From: Hemicordylus capensis
Taxonomy: Eukaryota; Chordata; Lepidosauria; Squamata; Cordylidae
Reading direction: 5' to 3'
DNA: 64,000 bases
Assembly: GCF_027244095.1 (NCBI RefSeq)
Contig: NC_069657.1
Location: 2,366,001 to 2,430,000, forward strand
Of this stretch, positions 22,074 through 30,568 are shown piece by piece (positions within the stretch are counted from its first letter, which is position 1; each line of letters begins with the position of its first letter). The translations under genes and the position numbers were made by a program. The notes under the pieces were generated by a model. It saw only the letters and a program-made list of their open reading frames with translations. It was not told the origin of the DNA and searched no databases.

Positions 22074-22205
22074 ATATTTATCAAGAAAAGAAAAGCAAGC
22101 ATTCTGGTCGTTACACTGCAGAAGCACTATTTTTAGGATCCTGCATTTTTATTGAATGCTATAGTCTATATAGAACTTTGTAAATAAATCTTTATATAAA
22201 AGCAC
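22074..22205 (+). terminator. POLE2: POLE2 3' UTR and poly(A) signal
   Basis: After the TGA stop a short AT-rich 3' UTR contains a canonical AATAAA at 22183-22188. Cleavage would fall at about 22200. No earlier AATAAA is present downstream of the stop. Confidence 0.7.
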
Positions 22206-22885
22206 AAACCATGGATACATTTTACTAGTGTTAAGACATAAGTTATTCTTGAAATAAGAATTGTGCACCATGTGAAACAGCAATTGTGCACTTTCCTTAA
22301 AGAAGCTTATTCAGAGCAAACACAAATGAGTTGTGAATATTCCTCATTTTGGCTGCAATTTCTGAAGTTAAAAGGGGACAACCCCCGCAAAAGCAGCTTG
22401 AAGACTTTCCACCATTGCTGAAGCTGAATGGCCAGCTTCCTTGTCCCATGAGCAGAACATACAAAACATCAGTTCAGACAGAAAAATCATCTTTACAATA
22501 AAGGTTTCAAAATGGGATATCTTATCACCAAGAAGCCATTGAAAGTGGTGCCTGCTTCACTGCCCTACAAAACCACAAACTTGCCAAAGCAACACAGCTA
22601 GCAAGAACTGCCATTTCCAAGTGAAGGACTGAACCACTAAGCTGGCGATAAAGGTGTATGGGAAGTACAACTGCTGGAAAAATGACCCCAGCTAGACTGC
22701 AAAAAAGGTATGTCTACAATAGGGCTTTGCAGTCCTCTATTGTAGCAAGAAAGATTCTCACCAACCTTGGAAACAAAAACCTAATATTTATAACCCACTT
22801 TAAGGAGCGCTGGTTGTGTATAACTTTACAGAATACCTATAACCAACAAAGGGTTCGGTGTTACATGAATACTTGTTTTTCACCA
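22206..22885. other. Unassigned region after POLE2
   Basis: AT-rich unique-looking sequence. I see no gene or clear repeat. Confidence 0.4.
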
Positions 22886-23251
22886 TCTCTCTATATAATA
22901 CTCGTAAACGTGCCCATTGCTAATCCCATGCATGGCAGCTCTCACGAGAGTTTGTGACCAGCTGCCTAGGGGATAGCGACAGGGGCAACAATGGTGGTGG
23001 CAGCTGGTCGGCCAGATGTGGTAGCGGGCGGGAACAGGAGGGGAGGCGAGCCAGAAGGCGTGGGGGTGAGGCTGAGAAGAAGCTGGCCAGCTAGAAACTG
23101 CAGGGTGGGGGCGAGAGGAAGCTGGCTGGCTGGCTGGCCTGCCCACCAGAAAGCGTGGAGGGGCAGTGGCCAGTTGGCCAGAAAGCCGGGCATGCGGGTG
23201 TGGTGGGTGGGCCGGCCAGAGGCGCAGATGTTCTGCACCCGACCCAGCTAG
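22886..23251 (+). mobile_element. Non-autonomous Helitron-like element, 366 bp
   Basis: Starts TCTCTCTATATAATACTCG after an A and ends CTAG before a T, fitting insertion between A and T. Twelve bases before the end is a perfect hairpin GCAGA TGT TCTGC (23244-23256 is past the end; the hairpin lies at about 23224-23236). The interior is GC-rich and partly repetitive (agaagctggccagct / ggaagctggctggct; ccagaaagcgtgg-like units). No Rep/helicase. Confidence 0.65.
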
Positions 23252-23309
23252 TTCTAAAAATTAGTTGTTCCATAAGGTGTTCTGTTACACTCTGCAAGTT
23301 GTGTGACTA

Positions 23310-24089
23310 CAGGTGAAACTCGAAAAATTAGAATATTGTGCAAAAGTCCATTAATTTCAGTAATGCAAATTAAAAGGTGAAACTGATATATGAGACAGAC
23401 GCATTACATGCAAAGCGAGATAAGTCAAGCCTTAATTTGTTATAATTGTGATGATCATGGTGTACAGCTCATGAAAACCCCAAATCCACAATCTCAGAAA
23501 ATTAGAATATTACATGGAACCAAGAAGACAAGAATTAAAGAATAGAACAATATCGGACCTCTGAAAAGTATAAGCATGCATATGTATTCAGTACTTGGTT
23601 TGGGCCCCTTTTGCAGCAATTACTGCCTCAATGCGGCGTGGCATGGATGCTATCAGCCTGTGGCACTGATGAGGTATTATGGAAGACCAGGATGCTTCAT
23701 TAGCGGCCTTCAGCAATTCTGCATTGTTTGGTCTCATGTCTCTCATCCTTCTCTTGGCAATGCCCCATAGATTCTCTATGGGGTCAGGCCAGGCGAGTTT
23801 GCTGGCCAATCAAGCACAGTGTACTGTATACTTTTCAGAGGTCCGGTATTGTTCTTTTCTTCAATCCTTGTCTTCTTGGTTCCATGTAATATTCTAATTT
23901 TCTGAGATTGTGGATTTGGGGTTTTCATGAGCTGTACACCATGATCATCACAATTATAACAAATTAAGGCTTGACTTATCTCGCTTTGCATGTAATGCGT
24001 CTGTCTCATATATCAGTTTCACCTTTTAATTTGCATTACTGAAATTAATGGACTTTTGCACGATATTCTAATTTTCCGAGTTTCACCTG
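23310..24089 (-). mobile_element. Tc1/mariner element, internally deleted, 263-bp TIRs
   Basis: Flanked by TA (23308-23309, 24090-24091). Inverted arms about 23310-23572 and 23827-24089 begin CAGGTGAAACTCGAAAAATT. Between them the - strand keeps only the C-terminal end of a Tc1-like transposase: DWPANSPG, then in another frame PIENLWGIAKRRM (including the third catalytic acid) and QCHRLIASMPRRIEAVIAAK. The DNA-binding domain and first two catalytic residues are gone and there is at least one frameshift. Confidence 0.92.
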
Positions 24090-24091
24090 TA

Positions 24092-25224
24092 GATAGCCCA
24101 ATCATACACTTGAAATTTGCTACCTATCATTTCCAAGTGTGCTTACACTATAATAGTGTCAAACTAAGCAATAACCTTTCAGCACAATCAATTGCTTGTG
24201 CTATGTAATTTGGCTGAGCTCTGGCTGCTTACTTCCCCCTCCGTATGAAATGGTCTGAAGTTTTGAGAAGCTGGGCTTTTATGTCTACCTTCTACATGCT
24301 TCACTAATTCATACCCACAGAGGCTTTTAGCAGTTATCTATAAAATAACCTTTAGAAAGCATCTTTACTCACACTGGAAGCCAGAATGATTTTAGAATGT
24401 TAATGGCCGTAAAGGCTGCCCTTGGTACATAAACTTTGTGGGAGTCGGAAGTGATATGGTTACGCTTGAAAATTCTTTACTAGTAAACTTTTCAACTTCA
24501 CTGAAGAGGTGCCAGTCTACATGATTGTTAAAACCAAGAGGTGGCTTCTGGAGCAGTAAAGTAGAGGTGGGAGAGGTCAGGGCCCTCAAATCCAACCTGC
24601 CTGTCTGCATCCCGTTACCCCGAGTGCGTGCAGCGGTCATTAGCAAGTAAGATACTGAACATACAAAGCAAATCATTCCTTGAGTTTAGAGCTGAATCAA
24701 GTCACAGTAGGGAAGGCAATGCTTTAGGAAAGAAAGTTTGATGTTAGTTCGCACCAACTACTTAGACAACAATAGTTCTTATGCACATTTATTCAGAAGG
24801 AGCTTCTGCTTTGCTCAGATGAAATTTCCTTCTACAGAGAGGCTTCAATATGAACATTAATCCACAGCTTCTGGTCAGATTTTATTGGGGTCCTAGTCTG
24901 CAGCTTGCTTTTTTGTATTGTCCCTTAACCCTCTGCATCTGGCTATTTCCACCTCACTTTCAATTCCCCTAGTCCTGTAAGTTCCCCTCAAATCCTTTCC
25001 TGCCACTGAAATGATTGTGTGCTAGAGGTGCTACATTTAGCCAATGCCCCAAGGCAGTGATAGACTACCGCCTTTTTAATTACTCCTGCAGAATGCTTTA
25101 AGTATTACTATACCAATCTACATTTATACACCACATTTCAACAAGAGTTCCCAAAATGGTTTACATAGATAGAAGTCAACTGGGGCTGATGTGCTGCAAA
25201 TGTGTCCACAGGGAAAACATTATC
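24092..25224. other. Unassigned intergenic region
   Basis: Ordinary composition. 'ctacatttatacaccacat' and 'caagagttcccaaaatggt' (about 25118-25168) is an old repeat tail. No gene recognised. Confidence 0.4.
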
Positions 25225-25350
25225 CTACGGCAGGGTTTTCAGATTTGAGTCCCCAGATGTTGGACTACTGCTTCCATCATTCCCAGACCATTGTGCCTGG
25301 GAAGGAGGGGAGTGGCAGTGCAACAACAGCTGGGGACCCCAGGCCTGTGC
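25225..25350. mobile_element. Decayed copy of the short hAT-like family
   Basis: 'cagggttttcagatttgagt', 'gatgttggactactgcttcc' and 'acaacagctggggacc' follow the order of the element at 33790-33925. Confidence 0.45.
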
Positions 25351-25786
25351 AACTCATTGCCTAGTTATGAAGAGAGAAAGCCAGCGGGGAGGGGCATTTC
25401 CCAGTTATTCCATAGACATGTATGCCTATTTGCTCCATGGGCAGAATGCGTGCTCGGTGCAAGGAGCTCCTTGCTCTCGGGGAACAAGTTTGTTCCCTTG
25501 AGACCAAGGTGGTGGATCTAAAGAAGCTCAGAGAGACATGCAGACGAGACCTTCAGGGATGTGGCAGAGACATCCCACTCCAGGCCTGATAGCTTCTCTG
25601 CTGTTAGGGAGAATGAAGGTCTCGGGCAAAGAGGACATCTGTCTGAGGAAGAGGGAAATGCTCCTTTAGAAGGGACCCCTTCCATGAATGATGAGCCCAT
25701 ATCTTCTTGCACAGGAGATACTCCTCGGGGTGGGGGGGGCCTTCCTTGTAGTGGGCGATTCGATCATTAGAGATCAAATGGGAGGA

Positions 25787-26077
25787 GAGCTGGTCTAGTG
25801 CTAGCAAGCATGACTTGTCCCCATAACTAAGCAGGGTCTGCCCTGGTTGCATATGAATGGGAGACTTGATGTGTGAGCACTGCAAGAGATTCCCCTCAGG
25901 GGAAGAAGCCGCTCTGGGAAGAGCAGAAGGTTCCAAGTTCCCTCCCTGGCGGCATCTCCAAGTTAGGGCTGAGAGAGATTCCTGCCTGCAACCTTGGAGA
26001 AGCCGCTGCCAGTCTGTGTAGACAATACTGAGCTAGATAGACCAATGGTCTGACTCAGTATATGGCAGTTTCCTATG
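25787..26077 (+). mobile_element. 5S-rRNA-derived SINE inserted in CR1 ORF1
   Basis: AACTAAGCAGGGTCTGCCCTGG (about 25825) is cut here to 20: ACTAAGCAGGGTCTGCCCTG; with GAATGGGAGACTTG (25855) it matches the 5S rRNA internal promoter. The body has 'ggttccaagttccctccctgg' reduced: ttccaagttccctccctgg. The tail is 'agctagatagaccaatggtc' and 'tgactcagtatatggcagtt', ending cctatg. Confidence 0.85.
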
Positions 26078-26092
26078 TGGTATAGAGAGATG

Positions 26093-26322
26093 ATGATGAT
26101 AATTATTATTACATTTATATCCCGCTCTTCCTCCAAGGAGCCCAGAGCAGTGTACTACGTACTTGAGTTTCTCCTCACAACAACCCTGTGAAGTAGGTTA
26201 GGCTGAGAGAGAAGTGACTGGCCTAGAGTCTCCCAGCAAGTCTCATGGCTGAATGGGGATCTGAACTCGGGTCTCCCCAGTCCTAGTCCAGCACTCTAAC
26301 CGCTACACCACACTGGCTCCCA
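26093..26322 (-). mobile_element. tRNA-derived SINE, Sauria type
   Basis: On the - strand: GGGAGCCAGTGTGGTGTAGC, 'gagtgctggactaggactgg', B-box-like 'gacccgagttcagatcccc', 'cagcctaacctacttcacag' and an AT-rich tail. It is followed by 'gataattattattacattta' on +. Near full length. Confidence 0.8.
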
Positions 26323-27866
26323 CAAGATGGGTTTGTGAACTGTGTGTTGACTGCACGGTGACTTGCCTGCCTGGTACAAAGGTTGTGGACATCACGCAGC
26401 GTCTAGATAGGCTGTTAGGCAGAGCTGCTGTGCACGTCGGCACCAGCAATGTGGGGAAATGTAGTAAGGAGGTCCTGGAAGCCAAATTTAGGCTGATAGG
26501 TAGTGTATTGAAGTCCAGGACCCCCAAGGTAGCATTCTCAGAAATGCTACCTGTTCCACATGCAGGTACTGTAAGACAAGCAGAGCTGAGGAGTTTCAAT
26601 GCGTAGATGAGATGTTGGTGCCAGGAGGAGGGGTTTAAATTTGTTAGGCACTGGGATACATTTTGGGGCAAGCAAGGCCTGTACAAAAGGGACAGCCTGC
26701 AATTGAACCAAGATGGAACCAGACTGCTGGCACTTAAAATCAAAAAGGTTGCAGAGCAGCTTTTAAAACGACGTGTGTGGAATAGCCATCAGGGGCTGGA
26801 CAGTGTCCAGTTCGGTAAATGCCATCCTTTCAAGTGTGATGGTGCAAAGGATTCAGATAAAACAGAAGGGGATGGAGCAGAACCACATAAAGAGCAGACA
26901 GAAAGCTGTGCTATCTGGTCAAAGAGTCAAAAGAGTAGCATTCATCAGGGGAGAGATTCAGTGTATAGGTGCTGATATGCCAATGCCAGAAGCCTCCGAG
27001 CCAAGATGGGTGAGCTGGAGTGCTTGGTTGCTAATGCAGGAATAGATATAGTGGGCATAACAGGAACATGGTGGAACAGCGAGAACCGGTGAAACACTCT
27101 TATCCCTGGGTATAAACTCTACAGAAAGGACAGGGAGGGGCGCCTTGGAGGAGGGGTAGCCCTGTATGTTAAAGAAGGCAGAGAATCTAATAAGCTAGAA
27201 AACCTAGGTGGACTGGAGTCCTCCACAGAAACCCTGTGGGTGACTATACAAGGCCTGAATGGGAACGTGCTACTGGGGACGTGCTATCGCCCTCCGGATC
27301 AATACGCCGACAGTGACTGGGAGTTGCAGCAGGAAATCAGGGAGGCGTCAAGGAGAGGCAGGGCTGTAATCATGGGTGACTTCAATTACCCACACTGGGT
27401 AAACTCACAGTCCAGTCTTGACAAAGAGGTCAAATTTCTAGATACGCGGAATGACTGTGCCCTAGAACATTTGGTCTTGGAACCAACCAGAGAGAAGGCG
27501 ACCTGGGACCTAATTCGGAGTGGCACCCAGGACCTGGTGCGCGATGTCAGGGTCATCGACCCTTTAGGGAACAGTGACCACAGTGCCATCACATGCAACA
27601 TATATGAGGGGAGAGAATCACCAAGGAAGTCTAGCACAGACACTTTGAATTTCAGAAGAGGAAACTTCTCCCAAATGAGGATTCTGGTGAAAAGGAAGCT
27701 GAGGGGGGAAACCAGGAGAGTCACTTACTCCTCCCGCGTTCCCCCTGCCGCACTTCCCTGCTGTCTCCCGGAAGTGACCAGAGTACAGGACGCGGCTGCC
27801 TGCTCTAAAAGGAGATGGGGCCAGTTCATGGAGAGCAAGTCTGCCAACGGCAACCGGGGCAGAGAG

Positions 27867-28002
27867 CAGTGTTCCCGCTAACGGGGATCCGAAGGTAATG
27901 TTGACTACAACTCCCATAATCCCCAGCCAAAGGCCACTGCAGCTGAGGCTGCTGGGAGTTGTAGTGAACAGCATCTGGAAAGCCCTGTCAGAGGGAAGAC
28001 TG
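27867..28002. mobile_element. hAT-like MITE, 136 bp, just upstream of DNAAF2
   Basis: Same family and length as 3385-3520: CAGTGTTCCCGCTAACGGGG at the left, ccctgtcagagggaagactg at the right, with ACTACAACTCCCATAATCC and ctgctgggagttgtagt in the middle. No clear duplication remains. It ends 260 bases before the DNAAF2 ATG. Confidence 0.75.
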
Positions 28003-28261
28003 GGGGCAAGCGGGGCCGCCTTCCTCTCTGAGCGAGAAAGGCCCCGCCCCCTCGGGCCCAGGAGGCTCCGCCCAGAAGCAGCGCGCGGCGGCGGCTGCGC
28101 TTGGGCCCGCCGGTCTCCATGGCGACCAGTCGCCTGCTCTCCCGCCGCCATCTTGCCGGGCCGCGTTGCCCGGGCGACGGCCCACGCCAGCGCAGCGGCC
28201 CTCTTGCCCGGCCGGGTCTCCTCCGTGCAGCCGCCGCCGCCGCCGAGCTAGCCCCGCCGCC
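28003..28261 (+). promoter_or_regulatory. DNAAF2: DNAAF2 promoter / 5' UTR in CpG island
   Basis: GC-rich stretch directly before the ATG. It contains a GC box (28041-28050), a second CCGCCC box near 28066, an X-box-like GTCTCCATGGCGAC at 28113-28126 (13/14 to GTHNYYATRRNAAC), a YY1-like GCCGCCATCTTG at 28144-28155, and a second RFX-like pair of half-sites, GTTGCC CG GGCGAC, at 28165-28178. RFX factors acting through X-boxes are known drivers of ciliary genes. The transcription start itself cannot be read from sequence; no TATA box is evident. Confidence 0.6.
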
Positions 28262-28292
28262 ATGGCGCGCCGTCTGGAGGACCTGGACCTGA
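28119..28292 (+). other. Upstream ORF overlapping the DNAAF2 start
   Basis: An ATG at 28119 opens a 57-codon frame that runs across the DNAAF2 ATG in another frame and ends at TGA 28290-28292. It matters only if transcription starts upstream of 28119. The same ATG lies inside the X-box-like motif, which suggests that most transcripts may start downstream of it. Confidence 0.35.
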
Positions 28293-30568
28293 CCGGTGAG
28301 GAGGCGGAGCGGCTGGGGGCGGCCTTCCGGGACGAGCGCTTCCGCCGCCTCTTCGCGGAGTACGTGGCCGAGCTGGCGGACCCGGCGCAGCGGGCGGTGT
28401 ACGAGGCGGAGGTGGCGGCGCTGGAGCGGCAGCGCGGCGTGGAGGCCCGCTTCCTGCACCCGCAGCCCGGCTGGGCGCTGCGCACGAGCCAGGCCGGCGC
28501 CCGCCGCTGCTACGTCAACATCTGCAGCCACCCGCTGGTGGGGCGGCCCCAGGCGCGGCCCGAGCCCGGCGGCAGCCGCTGGACGCTGCCCCACTGCCTG
28601 GCGCCCGGCCGCGAGGAGCTGCTGCCGGGCCGCCAGGGCCGCCGCCGCCGCCTCCTCTACGACGTGCTCTTCCACCCGGAGGCCCTGCGCCTGGCCGCCC
28701 GCTCCGCCCGCTTCCGCCGCCTGGTCGACGACACGGCCCTCGAGGCGCTGGAGGCCCGCTTCGCCCCGGGCCTCGACCGCGCCAACGCCGTCCCGCTCCG
28801 CGGCGTCCGCTACAAGGGCGCCCCGCAGGCCACGCTGCTCAGGACCCCGCTGCCCGGGGGCGCCCCGCCGCCCAGCCGGGAGGAGGAGGAGGAGGCCGGG
28901 GGCTGCCCGCTGCCGCCCTTCCCGTCGCCCTACGCCTACCCGCCGCCCGCGCCGCAGACGGACGCGCGCCCCCCGCCAGCCCCGGCCGCCGCCGGCCCCA
29001 CCACCCCGCGCTGGACTCTGCAGCACCGCTGCTACGTGGACCTGCAGGACTACCGCTGCAGCCGCGACTCGGCGCCCAGCCCGGTGCCGCGCGAGCTGGT
29101 GGTGACCATCGAGCTGCCCTTGCTCAGCTCCGCCGCCCAAGCCCAGCTGGAGATCCGCGGGCAGGAGCTGCAGCTGGACTCCCGGCGCCCCGCCGCCTAC
29201 CGCCTGCGCCTGCCCTTGCCCTACCCGGTGGACGAGAGCCGCGGCAAGGCCGCCTTCCACAAGGCCCAGCGGCAGCTGCTGGTCACCTTGCCCGTCGTGC
29301 CCAGGCCGCCGCCGCCGCCGCCCGGGCCCACCGCCAGCCAGGAACACGGCACGGCCCCGGCCGAGCCGCAGCAGCTGCTACCGCCGCCCTCTTCGGAGGG
29401 CTCCGAGCCCAGCCTGGCCCCAGCAGCGGCAGCTGACGCCGAGCACGAGCAAGCGCCTCTGGTTCCCCACGTGGGGGGCGTCGGCAGCGTGGAGCTTCCG
29501 GTGTGCGCCGAGGAAGGGGTCCGGGCCACCCCCGCCGCTTCCCCCGGCAGCAGCCCGGACGTGCCGCTGTGCCTCCTCGCTGGGAGCGGCCACGTGCGGT
29601 CAAATCGTGGCAGCCCGGCGCCTACGGGGCGTGCGGAGACGGTGCAGGCTGGCTGCAGTGCATTGCCTTCTGAATCCCACGGGAATCCTCAGCCAGAGGG
29701 CTTGCCATGTGCCGCCGCCACCGGCGGCAGCGACGGAGAGTCGGCTCCTCTGCGTGGTTGTGAGGACGCCAGCTCCGTTGGCCTCGTCCCTGCCGTTGGC
29801 TTCGACAGCCCCGTGGAGCTCCCTGTGCACCCCAGCACCAGCTGCCCCGCTGCTCCTCCAAGCCTGGCGCGTCTCAGCCCCGACATGGACCTGAATCCCT
29901 GCCCCAGTGTCCCCCCCAGCGCTGTGCCCCCGCCATGCCTCCGTGGCACCGTGATCCCCCCTGCCCACCCCAGTGGCCTCGGCACCATCCCGGCAAACCA
30001 AAGTTGCTCCAGCGTAGACCATCCGAGCGCGGAGCTCTCTGCCGGCCACAATTTGCCAGAATGCCCTCGTGGCAACAGCGGCAGCAACGGGCATCTTCTG
30101 GACCTCGCAGCAGGCGTCGGCGCCATCAGCAGCCATGTGGACCTTTCTGTGCCTGCCTTGGAGTGTCCCAGGAACTGGCTGCCAGCGACAGGCCCCGACA
30201 CTGGCACCGCGGCTGTCGAGGATCCTGCCAGCTGCCCCGAGCCTGCCCGCCCAGCTCCCCTCCGGTGCCCTCCATTCCACTGTAGTCAGGATGAAGAGTC
30301 TTTGACGCTGCTCTTGCAGGTGCCAGGCATCCTTCCCCAGAGTTTGCACGGGGAGGTAGGCCCTCATCACTACCGAGCTCGTTTTTCCGACAAAGAGGCT
30401 GCTCCCTACACCTTTCTCTTGAAGTTGTCTCCTGAAAATCAGTTGACTCCTCCAGAGAGGAGAATCAACGTGTCCCTCACCAATGCTGTCATTGGCCTCA
30501 CTAAGTCTCCTGAGACTACTGGACTTTGGACAAAGTTGTATTTCGGACTGGATTGTGATACTTTGCAG
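28262..30568 (+). CDS. DNAAF2: DNAAF2 exon 1: PIH1 domain, linker, start of second CS-like domain
   Basis: Encodes residues 1-769. The PIH1 N-terminal part includes [16 protein letters not shown] (from about residue 82). A CS-like PIH1 C-terminal module covers about residues 258-345, with [20 protein letters not shown] and [15 protein letters not shown] nearly identical to human. A Pro/Ala/Ser/Gly-rich linker spans about 345-675. A second CS-like module begins near [11 protein letters not shown] (about 677). The exon ends GAT ACT TTG CAG before gtaact. The first 1.3 kb is extremely GC-rich and forms part of the CpG island, so antisense frames stay open here by composition. Confidence 0.95.

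Larger units (their letters stand above)
25440..27700 (+). mobile_element. CR1 LINE: ORF1 (coiled coil plus esterase-like domain) and start of ORF2 endonuclease
   Basis: ORF1 starts with a heptad-like stretch (GEQVCSLETKVVDLKKLRE) and then a GDSI motif (VGDSIIRDQ, near 25755). After two inserted SINEs (25787-26322) it continues with VHVGTSNVGKCSKEVLEAKF, SEMLPVPHAG and HWDTFWGKQGLYKRDSLQLN, the SGNH-esterase-like module known from CR1 ORF1. ORF2 opens at about 26980 (ANARSLRAKMGELECLVANA) and carries endonuclease motifs CYRPPDQ, IMGDFNYPHW and GNSDHSAI. RT is absent. A few stops and frameshifts. Confidence 0.85.

Noticed and set aside
25825-25870. Possible 5S rRNA gene
   Set aside because: Only the internal promoter part is alike; the rest is SINE body and tail.
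26220-26322. Possible tRNA gene
   Set aside because: The A- and B-box-like sequence belongs to a SINE head; no full cloverleaf or anticodon arm can be drawn.
28166-28261. N-terminal extension of DNAAF2 upstream of 28262
   Set aside because: The in-frame stretch has no ATG (it opens with TTG), and vertebrate DNAAF2 proteins start where [10 protein letters not shown] does.
27905-29347. 480-codon open frame on - across DNAAF2 exon 1
   Set aside because: Antisense of a CpG-rich exon; no conserved blocks.
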